This document shows positions 46,201 through 56,405 of a stretch of 64,000 bases of DNA, piece by piece. The translations under genes and the position numbers were made by a program. This DNA comes from Alopecurus myosuroides (Eukaryota > Streptophyta > Magnoliopsida > Poales > Poaceae): contig CM054062.1 in the NCBI GenBank assembly GCA_028641055.1, positions 277,471,710 through 277,535,709 on the forward strand, read 5' to 3'. The notes under the pieces are model-generated. The model was not told the origin of the DNA, did no database searches, and saw only the letters and a program-made list of their open reading frames with translations. The first letter of the stretch is position 1; each line of letters opens with the position of its first letter.

Positions 46201-49200
46201 TTAGTTATTCTCGAGAGTCGGCCTCGCGTTGATACGGCCGATGCACATTCTCCACTTGCTATGCCCTTTCGTAATGAGTACCGGATTTGCTAGCCAGTCC
46301 GGGTATATCGTCCTTGAAACGTGATCAGCTGCGGATGGTGGTACGTCTTCTTCTTCCCTGCTGAGGGTTTTGAAAGTATTGCTCCTGATGAAGCCTACCA
46401 TCTTAGGGTTTTGTTCTGCCCTAACTTTTGCTTTGTCCCCCTCAGGGGTTGGCTTTTTTGACGTTGTCCTCTCTTCTAGGTCTACCTGAGAACGGTAATG
46501 TTTGAGCTCTTCCTTCCTGCAGGCTTGCTCGGCCATTGCCGCGTCTCCCTCATCGCACTCAGCCGCTATATCCCGGTTTCCGTGTATTGTAATGGTCTTC
46601 TTGGGACCCGGGATTTTCAGTTGTAGGTACACATAACACGGTCTTGCCATGAACTTGGCATAAGCCGGCCTTCCAAACAATGCATGATAAGGACTGCGCA
46701 ACTTTACTACCTCAAAGGTAAGCCACTCGACTCGATAATTATCCTTCGACTCTCCAAAAGCTACTTCCAGTGCTACCTTTCCTTCAGGGCATGCTGAGTG
46801 ACCCGGCACTATCCCGTGAAAAACTGTTGTACTCTTTTGCAGCTGCGATTCCTTTAAGCCCATTCGCAGAAAAGTTTCCCAGTACAGGATATTGATACTA
46901 CTTCCTCCATCCATCAAGACTTTTTTCAGCTCGTAGCCGTTGACCTGTGGTGCCACTACCAAAGCTAAAACTCCCGGGTGATCAACTCTATCCGGGTGAT
47001 CCTTCCTGCTCCATGTTACCTCTTGTTCTGACCACCTCAAATACCTTGGAACAGCGGAAGAGACCGAATTAACTGCTTGTTTCAGTATCTTCTTATCCTT
47101 GTTAGAGCCTCCTGTAGTGTGCACATGATATTGACCCAGTTGTTTGGGGTTAGCTTGAAAGCCTCCTGCTCCATTTTGATTGTTACCTTGATTTCCAGCT
47201 GGCGGATTGCCGGCTGGGGGCGGCCCGTTACCCAGGTTTCCACCTAGCCCCGGACCTCCTCCCCGGCCCGCACCTCGCATAGCTCTGTTCACTTCTTCGT
47301 TCTTCCACCTTTGTAAGTCGGCACATTGCTCTAGTGAATGATTGGCCGGCTTGCCATTCCTACTATGCTTCGGGCACGCCATCCTAAATATGTCCCAACT
47401 GTTGCTTGGTCTTGGAGGTCCTTGGTAGTGTCCCCCATTGTGATTTCCAGTATTGAAATTCCCTTCGGATCTAGGTCTTGAAGACCCGGCCTCCGTATTG
47501 GCCACAAACTCGGAATTCCCCTCAAACGGGCGCTTGTTCTGGTTACTTCCATTATTGTTTAGCGCCGATCCATTGCCGGTTTTCCCACTGTTACTTGCGC
47601 TTGCTTTTGCCTTCTTGTCATCAACTTCCTCCTCTGTGGTGTCCGTTGCAGCGTGTTTGTTGCACGCATCCATTAACTCTCCCATTGTAACCTCCGCTGC
47701 ATTCCTACTAGATTTCATGCGAGTTAGCTTTTGCACTAAAGGAACATACTTACATGTTTTTGCCATAGCTTGTAGCGCGTCCTTAGGCTGGATATCCGTA
47801 GACGAGTGGAGTATCTCCATAACCCGGCGTACCCAGCTGCGTGCCGATTCTCCTTTCTTCTGAACGCATCTTTCTAAATCATCAATAGTAAATAACTTTC
47901 TGCATGTCCCATGAAAGTGCTTGATGAATGCGGTCTTTAGCTCCTCCCACGATTTGATCGATTTTTCCGGTAGGTTGGTGAACCATAATTTTGCTGCTCC
48001 CTCTGACATCATTAAGTACATGAATTTGGCTTGGAGATTCTCGGATGCGTTGCGAATTGACATTGCCATCTCATAGCTGCTCAGCCACGTTTCTGGATCC
48101 ATTGTTGGCTCATAATTTACTACTTTCCCCGGCTCTTTGAACTTCTCCGGGTAAGGTTCTGCTCTGATATCGTCCGAAAGGCACTTTGGTCCCGCAAGGG
48201 CGGTTGGGGCCGGTCTTGCCCGGGAAACGCGTGACCCGGCTGGGGGTACCGCGGGGTGCGGCACCACCGGTAACTCGTGCGCTGCAGACCCGGCCCCGGC
48301 TCTTCTGGCCCTGGAGCTGTCCACTACTGCCTGTGCTGCTGATACTGCCGGTACTGTCTGGACGCGCGGTGGGGGTAGCATCTGCTGCTGCTCTTCCCTT
48401 CGTCGTGCCGCGCTTGTTTGGACGTTGCCCTGTTGTTGACTCACGTATGGCGTCCCATGCATCCCACTTCTGTGATCTGGATAATTGACTTGCTGTGCTA
48501 CCGCGGTGTGCAGCAGATCTATCGCTCGCCGGGTTTCTTCTGCGTGCGGCGAGTCTCTTACAGGAATCTGGTTTAATGCGAGTGTTGCTGCATACACGTT
48601 GTCCATGGGGTTGTTGTAGTGACCTGCTGGGGTACGGAATCGCGATGGTGGAGGCGGCATGGTGTTGCCGGCTGTCGCCCCCGCCCGAGGCAAGGGTAAT
48701 CCGGCTGGCGCGTTTACCAGCTGCACTCCCGTTGCTGGTTGCGGTATGGTCCCTTGGTTCGCCGGTGGGATTGGCTGATCTTGAGGCGTGAACACCAGGG
48801 CAGTCGGGTTGATAACCCCTCCTGTTGCCGGTAGCATAGTTCGGTGCCTTTGGTGAATCCTCGTCGTCTCCTCCCGAAGCCGGGTCTCTAGGTCATCCAG
48901 TTCCCGCTGCCGCGCTGCCATCCCCTGCTTTTCTGCTTCTACCTGCCTTCTTTGCTGCTCCAATGCACGACGAGCTACGTCCAGATCTCTTACACGCTCT
49001 GCTGCGTTTTCTGGGGTGATAACTGTAGCTAGGACTGTGGGATCCAAGATCAAATTATTATCAAACAGAGCTGGGTGACGAGGGTTCGAGGGGCCCGCCC
49101 CCGGTGTCCGGTTTGCTTGGAACCCAAACATATTTGCGTGTCGCTCCTCCTCCGCTGGGCGACTGGTGACTGATGCCGATTCTCCATCGACCTGGGCCAA

Positions 49201-49851
49201 GATCGGGCCAGCCGTACCTTGTTGCTGAGCCAGCACCTGCGCCGCCCCGACTGGCGCCGCGGCTGCGTTTCCTTGAGTGGTATTGATTGCGGGGGCCGCA
49301 TAAACTGCAACCCGGCGCATAATGCTTGGCGTAGATTCGTACCGTTCTTCCTCTTCGCTATTTTCCTTCTCGTATCGGTCCTCCGATAAATCCCGTATAG
49401 ACTCGGTACCTTCCTCCCTCTCTGTCGGACCCGTTGTTCCGATCGATTCTTCTTTTTCCGATTGAACACGCGTGTCCTCCCCTGACACAGAATCAGATTC
49501 AAGATTATCACGGCTCGAATTGGAAGCACATACCATACCGATGAAGACGTTGATGCGGCCGACTGTCACGACGGATCCGGTTTCGAGGTGATCCGACTCT
49601 GGCCCCCAGCCAGAATCGTCTACCATCTTCTCTCCTTGGTTGTTGACGTAGATTTCTCCGACGACGAGGTTCCTCATGTTCTTCCGAGCTTCTCCCGTGA
49701 TGTAAACACCTTTGGACGCAGGCCCCACGGTGGGCGCCAACTGTCGTGGGATAATCACGGCAGATGTTACCGGGGGTAACTGATCTAGGGGCAAGTCGAC
49801 GCAGGTATTTGGGAGAGGGTTTAGCTCGAAGGAAGACATGGCGAAAAGCAA
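46201..49851 (-). CDS. Gag-protease polyprotein of element J, with RT stub
   Basis: 1216 codons without interruption. ATG 49851 lies inside the 5' LTR, and the frame crosses the primer site (RQLAPTVGP). An Ala/Gln-rich coiled region follows (ARRALEQQRRQVEAEKQGM, about residues 290-330). The retrotransposon gag core spans about 555-760 (EPTMDPETWLSSYEMAM, AFIKHFHGTCRKLF). An unusual zinc-binding segment with CPKH...HSLEQC lies near 830. The protease has active site MDGGSSINILYW near 980 and HALFGRPAYAKF. The last 35 residues are the start of reverse transcriptase (YPDWLANPVL, WRMCI) followed by foreign codons to the stop. Gag and protease could be functional; polymerase must come in trans. Confidence 0.92.
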   Translation of the reverse strand: MLFAMSSFELNPLPNTCVDLPLDQLPPVTSAVIIPRQLAPTVGPASKGVYITGEARKNMRNLVVGEIYVNNQGEKMVDDSGWGPESDHLETGSVVTVGRINVFIGMVCASNSSRDNLESDSVSGEDTRVQSEKEESIGTTGPTEREEGTESIRDLSEDRYEKENSEEEERYESTPSIMRRVAVYAAPAINTTQGNAAAAPVGAAQVLAQQQGTAGPILAQVDGESASVTSRPAEEERHANMFGFQANRTPGAGPSNPRHPALFDNNLILDPTVLATVITPENAAERVRDLDVARRALEQQRRQVEAEKQGMAARQRELDDLETRLREETTRIHQRHRTMLPATGGVINPTALVFTPQDQPIPPANQGTIPQPATGVQLVNAPAGLPLPRAGATAGNTMPPPPSRFRTPAGHYNNPMDNVYAATLALNQIPVRDSPHAEETRRAIDLLHTAVAQQVNYPDHRSGMHGTPYVSQQQGNVQTSAARRREEQQQMLPPPRVQTVPAVSAAQAVVDSSRARRAGAGSAAHELPVVPHPAVPPAGSRVSRARPAPTALAGPKCLSDDIRAEPYPEKFKEPGKVVNYEPTMDPETWLSSYEMAMSIRNASENLQAKFMYLMMSEGAAKLWFTNLPEKSIKSWEELKTAFIKHFHGTCRKLFTIDDLERCVQKKGESARSWVRRVMEILHSSTDIQPKDALQAMAKTCKYVPLVQKLTRMKSSRNAAEVTMGELMDACNKHAATDTTEEEVDDKKAKASASNSGKTGNGSALNNNGSNQNKRPFEGNSEFVANTEAGSSRPRSEGNFNTGNHNGGHYQGPPRPSNSWDIFRMACPKHSRNGKPANHSLEQCADLQRWKNEEVNRAMRGAGRGGGPGLGGNLGNGPPPAGNPPAGNQGNNQNGAGGFQANPKQLGQYHVHTTGGSNKDKKILKQAVNSVSSAVPRYLRWSEQEVTWSRKDHPDRVDHPGVLALVVAPQVNGYELKKVLMDGGSSINILYWETFLRMGLKESQLQKSTTVFHGIVPGHSACPEGKVALEVAFGESKDNYRVEWLTFEVVKLRSPYHALFGRPAYAKFMARPCYVYLQLKIPGPKKTITIHGNRDIAAECDEGDAAMAEQACRKEELKHYRSQVDLEERTTSKKPTPEGDKAKVRAEQNPKMVGFIRSNTFKTLSREEEDVPPSAADHVSRTIYPDWLANPVLITKGHSKWRMCIGRINARPTLENN
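49723..49739 (-). other. primer binding site of element J, tRNA-Lys
   Basis: CCCCACGGTGGGCGCCA on the plus strand equals the 3' end of plant tRNA-Lys, so the minus strand is a perfect 17-base complement, two bases from the LTR. Confidence 0.93.
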
Positions 49852-50196
49852 TCTAAGAGCCGGAAAACAACTCGCCGGATCTCGATATGATTATACTGGA
49901 TACTCGATAATAGGTGTTACAGTTATGACTTGAATCTCTGGCAAACTAAACCTAGGGGCCGGTTTATAAAGCACCCGTACACCCCTAACTTGCCCTTCAA
50001 GGCACATCTTTGAGTCCTACTCGAACTCCACATATAAAGCCTATCTTTCCTTATCGCAACCCACAAGCCGGGTTACGCATCTCACAAGCCTTTGGGCCTT
50101 CTAATAATCTCTTTACCCCTATCCGGGTATTGCTCAGCTCACCTCGGGCCGGATTATACCTCGAAGTGGGCCTACCGGGTTACTATCCCCCCATCA
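49742..50196 (-). repeat. 5' LTR of element J
   Basis: 455 bp, identical to 40299-40753 by reading. Minus-strand TATA box TTTATAAA at 49963-49970. The N-terminus of the gag frame (MSSFELNPLPNT) is encoded in its last ~100 bases. Confidence 0.95.
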
Positions 50197-52390
50197 CGCG
50201 GTCTACACAGCCCCTGCAATAAATCTTAATCAGGGTGATGTGACGGTAGCCGCGGCTGGTGCGGCGCAACCGCTGGCCCAGCAACGAACACCGGCTAACG
50301 GAAACCCGGTTGCAGCACGGGTTGATGGTGAGCCGGCATCAGTTACCAGCGAGACAGGGGAAAATGCATATCTCAGGAACACGTTCGGGTTCATGGCAAA
50401 CAGAGCAACAGGAGCAGGAACTTCACGTCCGCAAAACCCGGCTCTGTTCAGCAATAACCTGATCTCGGATCCCACTGTATTGGCAACGGTGATAACCCCA
50501 GAAAACGCAGCAGCGCGTGCCCGAGATCTAGATGTAGCCCGCCGGGCATTGGAACAACAAAGAAGGGAAGTAGAAGCTGAGAGGCAAGGTATGGACGCAC
50601 GCCAGCGTGAGTTGGAAGAATTGGAGGATCGTATTCAGGCTCAAACAACTAGGATATATAATCAGAGGCATCAGAAGAGGCTACCGGCGGTGGGTGGAAA
50701 CCTACAGTCGGCCACGCTGTTTATTACACCCCAAGATCAGCCAATTCCGGCTGTGAACCAGGGAACCGGGTTTCAAGGAGCGACGCTCGGGGGGGCAGCC
50801 GGAAAACGTACCAACCGTACCCGCGTTGCCCGCCGGGACCCTTGGAGGCAATGCGGCGCCACCACCGTCACGATTTCACACCCCTCCGGGTCACTTCAAT
50901 AACCCCATGGATAACGTGTACGCTGCGACTTTGGCGCTCGACCATATTCCATTAGGAGAATCGCCCCAGGCGATTGAGACCCGGCGAGCTATAGAGATGT
51001 TGCGGACCGTGGTGCCTCAGCAGGTTAATTACCCGGACAACAGAAGCGGTTTACACGGGCGTCGTATGTCAGTCGGCAACCCGGAAATACGAGAAATATT
51101 CAATCAAGCTCGGCGTGACGGAGGGCAGAGCAGCAGCAAATGCCGCCTCCTCCTCACAGGCCAGCGGTTCCCGCGGCCTCGGCGGCACAAGCAATTGTCA
51201 ACAGCTCCCGGGCAAGGCGTATGGCCGGGTCTGCGGTGCGAGGGCCAGTAGGTGGTGTGCCCCCTGCGGCGCCCGCCGAATCTCATGTTTCCCGCGCAAG
51301 GCCGGTTCTGACAAATTTAGCCGGGCCCAAGTGCCTGTCGGATGCCATCAGAGCTGAGCCATACCCGGATAAATTCAAGGAACCGGGTAAAGTTGTCAAT
51401 TATGAGCCAACCATGGATCCTGAGACCTGGTTGAGTAGTTATGAAATGGCGATGTCTATTCGCAATGCATCAGAAAAACTCCAAGCCAAGTTCATGTACC
51501 TTATGATGTCTGAAGGAGCAGCAAAATTATGGTTCAACAACCTGCCTGAAAAATCCATCAATTCGTGGAGTGATTTAAAATCGGCTTTCATCAAGCATTT
51601 TCATGGAATATGCAGGAAACTATATATAGTCGATGACTTGGACAGATGTATCCAAAAGAAAGAAGAATCGACACGCAGCTGGGTACGCCGGGTTATGGAG
51701 ATACTTCATTCTTCCACAGACATTCAACCGAAAGATGCAATACAAGCCATGGCAAAGACATGCAGATACACGCCTTTGGTGCAAAAATTGGTGCACATGA
51801 AATACAGCATGCATGTGTCGGAAATCACTATGGGGGAATTAATGGACGCGTGCAATAAGCATGCCTCCACTGATATCACGGAAGAGGACATAGAGGAAAA
51901 GAAAGGGAAGGCCACCATGAGAAGTAATGGGAAACCCGGCAACAGCGCTACGCCGGGTAATAATGGAGGTGGTAAAGGAAATAACCAGCATAAACGTCCG
52001 TACGAGGGAAACTCTGAGTTAGTCGCCAATACCGAGGCCGGATTCCCAAGGCCCAGGGTAGATGGAAACTTCAACGGAGGAGGAAATTATCACGGACCAC
52101 CGCGGCCGGCTAACCACATAGAAGCCTTCAGGATGCCTTGCCCGCGTCATAGTAGGAATGGCAAGCCGGCTAATCATTCACTGGAGCAGTGCGTGGACTT
52201 ACAGAGATGAAAAAACGAGGAGATACAGAAGGCCCTACGAGGCGCAGGCCGGGGAGGAGGACCGGTTCTGGGTGGAAACCCGGGCAACGGACCACCCCCC
52301 GCTTGCAACGCGGGAGGCGGTAATCCGGGTAATAACCAGGGTGGTGCGGGTGGCTTCCAGGCCAATCTAAAGCAATTAGGGCAATACCAT
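50197..52390 (+). pseudogene. gag of element I, main part
   Basis: This resumes after J at AVYTAPAINLNQ. It contains a coiled region (RRALEQQRREVEAERQGM), frameshifts near 50790 and 51090, and the gag core (EPTMDPETWLSSYEMAM, AFIKHFHGICRKLY; 51390-51870). The zinc-binding segment CPRHSRNGKPANHSLEQC (52138-52191) follows. TGA at 52208-52210 replaces a Trp that J retains. A Gly/Asn/Pro-rich tail follows. It is closely similar to J's gag over its whole length. Confidence 0.88.
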
Positions 52391-53232
52391 GTCCACACCA
52401 CTGGGACCTCTAGAAGGGAGAGAAAGGTGCTCAAGAGAGAGGTAAACTCGGTTTCCTCGGGTGTCCCAAGATACCTGAGATGGTCAGATCAAGAAGTAAC
52501 ATGGAGCAGGAGAGATCACCCAGAAGCAATAGAGCATCCGGGTGTGCTAGCTTTGGTGGTAGCGCCACAGGTCAATGGTTACAAACTGAAGAAAGTTTTG
52601 ATGGATGGTGGGAGTAGCATCAATATCCTATACTGGGAAACCTTTTTACGTATGGGGCTCAAGGAGTCTCAGTTGTAGAAAAGTTCCACGGTTTTCAATG
52701 GCATTGTGCCAGGACATTCGGCCTCCCCTGAGGGAAAGATTACACAAGAGGTTCTTTTGGAGAATCGAAGGATAATTACAGAGTAGAGTGGCTCACATTC
52801 GAGGTGGTGAAATTGCGTAGTCCTTATCATGCGCTGTCCGGAAGGCCGGCTTACGCCAAATTCATGGCTAGGCCATGTTATGTGTACTTACAGCTAAAAA
52901 TACCGGGTCCTAAACAAACTATCACTATACATGGAAACAGGGCTGTGGCAGCCGAGTGTGATGAGGGAGATGCGGCACTTGCAGAACAAGCTTGTGCAAA
53001 GGAAGAACTCAGGTATTACCGGTCTCAGGTAGACCCGGAAGATCGAACAGCTTTAAAGAAACCAAACACGGACGATGAGAGAGCCAAGTTTAAGGCAGCC
53101 CAAGATACAAAGATGGTGGCTTTTATTGAGGGTGACTCTTCCAAACAGTTTGCTATAGGTTCTAACCTGGGTAATGAGGAGGAAGAGACACTCATAAAGT
53201 TTATTCGCGGGAATCAGGACGTGTTCGCCTAG
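52391..53232 (+). pseudogene. protease region of element I
   Basis: GVPRYLRWSDQEVTWSRRDH leads into the protease with active site MDGGSSINILYW (52600-52635). TAG 52676-52678 replaces a Gln, and bases are missing near 52735, shifting the frame. KLRSPYHALSGRPAYAKFMA (52808-52867) ends the domain; J has F where I has S in HALFGRP. A linker follows to TAG 53230-53232, which replaces a Trp. The protease would mature the polyprotein. Confidence 0.85.
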
Positions 53233-54080
53233 ACACCGAGTGACATGCCGGGTATCCCGACCGAGCTCGCTGAACACAGCTTGTATGTTGATCCCAAGTC
53301 TCAGCCAGTGAAGCAAGGCCTGAGAAAAATGAACGAGGAAAGGAGAAAGGCTATAGGGGCAGAGATAGCTCGGCTCCTAGCAGCCGGCTTTATCATGGAG
53401 GTCTTTCACCCGGACTGGCTGGCAAACCCGGTTTTAGTGCTGAAAAAGAACAATGAGTGGAGAATGTGCATAGATTATACAAGTCTCAACAAGCATTGTC
53501 CAAAGGATCCATTTGCCCTTCCAAGGATAGATCAGATCATAGATGCAGTCGCAGGAAGTGACCTATTATGCTTCCTAGACGCTTATTCCGGGTATCACTA
53601 GATAAAACTAAAAAAGGAAGATTGGGAGAAAACATCATTTATAACTCTTTTTGGGGCCTTTTGCTACAAAACTATGACCTCTGGATTGAAAAATGCAGGT
53701 GCAACATACCAACGGTGTATTCAGAAGTGCTTCGAGGATCAGATTGGACGCAACGTCCACGCTTACGTTGATGATGTGGTGATCAAAACAAGGAAGGCAG
53801 AAACATTCATTGACGACCTGAAAGAAACATTCAAGAACCTGAGGAGATACCAGATGAAGCTTAACCCGACCTAGTGCGTGTTTGGGGTTCCCGCGGGGAA
53901 GTTACTCGGTTTCATCGTTTCTGAGCGGGGGATTGAGGCTAACCCGGAAAAGATCAAAGCCATCCAGAGCCTGAAAAGGCCGGAAGAGCTGAAACATGTC
54001 TAGAAGCTTACGGGATGCGTGGCCGCGTTAAGCCGGTTTATATCCCGGCTCGGACAAAAAGCGATACCCCTATACCGACT
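53233..54080 (+). pseudogene. reverse transcriptase domain of element I
   Basis: In one frame from PSDMPGIPTELAEHSL: FHPDWLANPVLVLKKNN, WRMCIDYTSLNKHCPKDPFA, LDAYSGYH, then a stop (53599-53601) in place of Gln. The polymerase motif AYVDDVVIKT (53761-53790) keeps both catalytic Asp. A stop at 53872-53874 and another at 54001-54003 follow, with LTGCVAALSRFISRL at the thumb. The domain is complete in outline but carries three nonsense codons. Confidence 0.9.
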
Positions 54081-54590
54081 CTTGAAGAAAACAGACAAGT
54101 TCGTGCGGGACCAAGAGGCGGACGAAGCATTCGAGGCCCTGAAAAAGCAGTTATCTGAGGCGCCGGTTCTGGCGGCACCGGGTCCCAAGGAACCCATGTT
54201 ACTATATGTTGCGGCTGGGCCCCGGGCAGTTAGCGCAGTGGTTGTGGTTGAGCGCAAGGAGGATGGGAAGGATTACCCGGTGCAAAGGCCGGTTTACTAT
54301 GTGAGCGAGGTCTTATCGGAAGCAAAGCAGCGATACCCTCACTGGCAAAAGCTAGTTTTTGGGGTATTTATGGCCAGCCGGAAATTGAAGTCGTACTTTC
54401 AGGAACACCCCATCACGGTGGTAAGCTCAATTCCAATGGCAGATATCATAAGAAATTCAGACGCAACAGGCAGGGTGGCCAAGTGGGCCATTGAGATGGG
54501 AGACTACCACATCAACTATGAGCCACGGTCCGCGATCAAGTCTCAAGCTTTAGTCGATTTCGTCAACGATTGGACTCACACAAGCATGCC
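54081..54590 (+). pseudogene. degenerate first RNase H of element I
   Basis: FEALKKQLSEAPVLAAPGP, LYVAAGPRAVSAVVV and YYVSEVLSEAKQRYPHWQKL. Typical gypsy RNase H has an Asp (YTDAS-like) where this one has LYVAAG, so the catalytic Asp is lost. This is known for Tat elements, where the domain acts as a connection. It is open-framed here. Confidence 0.82.
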
Positions 54591-55020
54591 CATAATGATG
54601 CCAAGTTCAGAGTCTTGGGTGATGAACTTTGATGGTTCCAAGCAGTACGAGGGGTCAGGAGCTGGTGTGGTACTCACGTCGCCAAAAGGTGATAAGGTGC
54701 GTTACGTATTACAAATCCACTTTGATTGCTCTAACAACGTGGCTGAGTATGAGGCCCTGTTACATGGACTACGAGTGGCAAAGGAGATGAACATTAAGCG
54801 TATAAGGTGCTACGGAGACTCGGATCTCGTGGTACAGCAGGTCTCAGGAACATGGGACAGAAAGGATGCAACAATGGCAGCTTACCGCAGAGAAGTGGAC
54901 AAGGTAGCCGGGTCTTTTTCTGGGTATCAGGTGGAGCACATTGATAGGCGAAAGAACAAGGCAGCAGATGCGCTGGCCAGACTCGGTTCGCGCCGAGAGC
55001 CGGTTCCGCCTAATGTCTTT
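54591..55020 (+). pseudogene. second, archaeal-type RNase H (aRNH) of element I
   Basis: WVMNFDGSKQYEGSGAGVVL, NNVAEYEALLHGLRVAKEM, YGDSDLVVQQVSGTW and HIDRRKNKAADALARLGS. The four catalytic acids are in place (D in FDGS, E in AEYEA, D in GDSDL, D in AADAL). This domain is diagnostic of the Tat lineage and degrades RNA in the RNA-DNA hybrid. The domain itself reads intact within the broken polyprotein. Confidence 0.9.
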
Positions 55021-55179
55021 TTGGACGAGTTATGGCGGCCCTCTGTTAGAACCGAATCTAAAGAAGAGTTGGCTCACCAAGACCCGAATTTGGAGTTAGT
55101 AGCCGCAGTACGTGCTATCCCGGAATGGACAGAACCGTTCCTAGCGTTCCTGCTACGGGGCGAGTTACCACAACAGGAG

Positions 55180-56405
55180 GTCTTAGCCCGGCAAATATTG
55201 AGACGAGCAAAGGGTTATTCTATCATTAACGGAGAACTTTATAAGAGAAGCGCTGCAGGAGTCTTTCTGCGCTGTGTGGCCCCAGAAGAAGGCCGTCAAA
55301 TACTGAAGGAGATCCATGAAGGTGATTGCGGACATCATGTCTCCACGAGATCTCTTGTGGCTAAGGCATATCGGCACGGTTTCTTTTGGCTCACGGCTAT
55401 AGCAGATGCAGAGCGCTTAGTAGCAAGATGTGATGGGTGCCAAAGGTATACTCGACAAACTCATGTGCCGGCTATGGAGTTACGGACGATTCCCTTGACT
55501 TGGCCGTTTCCTGTTTGGGGTATGGATATGGTAGGTCCTTTCCACATGTCTCCATGCAAAAAGACCCATCTGCTAGTGTCTATTGATAAGTTCACAAAAT
55601 GGGTTGAGGTCAAGCCTGTTACAAATTGTGAGGCGGCCACAGCTGTGAAATTTCTAAAGAAGATTATACATCGGTTTGGATACCCCCACAACATAATCAC
55701 AGACAATGGAACCAACATGTCCTTAGGAGAGATGGAGAAATTTTATGGAAACAATGGTATTTGGCTTGATGTAGCCTCTGTGGCCCACCCGCAAGCCAAT
55801 GGGCAGGTGGAAAGTGCAAACCAGGAGTTACTTCGAGGATTGAAACCACGACTACAAGTCCCGTGTCTTCGAGCTGCTGGAGCATGGGTGGAGGAGTTAC
55901 CTTCTGTGGTTCGGGAATTAACATTACACCTAACAGATCTACTCAGATGACCCCGTTTTTTATGGTTTATGGTGCAGAGGCAGTCCTTCCGAGTGATATT
56001 ATCCATGATTCGCCCCCTGTGGCGGATTACGTTGAGGTGGAAAACGAGAAGACCCGGCAAGACGTTGTGGACATGTTAGAAGAGCACATGGAGCAAGCTT
56101 TGGAGCGATCAGCTATATATCAGCAGGACTTGAGGCGATATCACAGTCGCCGGGTCAAAACCCGGGTCTTTCAGGAAGGATACCTGGTGTTGCGCTTAGT
56201 ACAATCCAAGGAAGGAAAGCACAAGCTATCCCCCCCATGGGAGGGCCCGTTCGTCATAAGCCGGAATTTGCACAGTGGATCATATTACTTGATAGATGCA
56301 AGGGAAGAGTCGGATACTGTCAATGACACCACCCATACCACTTCATCTATGCAAGAGCGAGAAAGGCCATGGAACGTGGCTCAGCTACGTCCCTACTATA
56401 CTTAG
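55180..56405 (+). pseudogene. integrase of element I
   Basis: The HHCC finger (GHHVSTRSLVAKAYRHGFFW...CDGCQ, 55327-55445) is followed by the core with D in VWGMDMVGPF, D in IITDNGTN and E in NGQVESANQE. A frameshift near 55860-55940 then moves the frame from 55950 to another that continues as TPFFMVYGAEAVLPSDII and ends at TAG 56403-56405 with RPWNVAQLRPYYT. No chromodomain is seen, as usual for Tat. Integrase inserts the cDNA, making the 5-bp duplications seen at I and J. Confidence 0.9.

Larger units (their letters stand above)
40299..50196 (-). mobile_element. non-autonomous Tat element J (minus strand, very young)
   Basis: 9898 bp. LTRs of 455 bp (40299-40753 and 49742-50196) show no difference on reading. 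Exact duplication CGCGG at 40294-40298 and 50197-50201. It encodes an unbroken gag-protease frame on the minus strand and a spliced antisense gene on the plus strand. About 3 kb covering RT, both RNases H and integrase is missing relative to I (between I-equivalent positions about 53480 and 56455). It must have been mobilised by another element's enzymes, and recently. Confidence 0.95.

Noticed and set aside
47453..47863. Plus-strand frames opposite the gag of J (also 48186-48488, 48495-48791)
   Set aside because: Shadows of the long GC-biased minus-strand gag frame; they have no splice or promoter context, unlike the antisense gene at 41924-45155.
40299..50196. Assembly duplication as the cause of two identical 455-bp repeats
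   Set aside because: The copies are in LTR positions, bordered by an exact 5-bp duplication, a primer site and a polypurine tract, all as expected for a real insertion. Read-level evidence could still test it.
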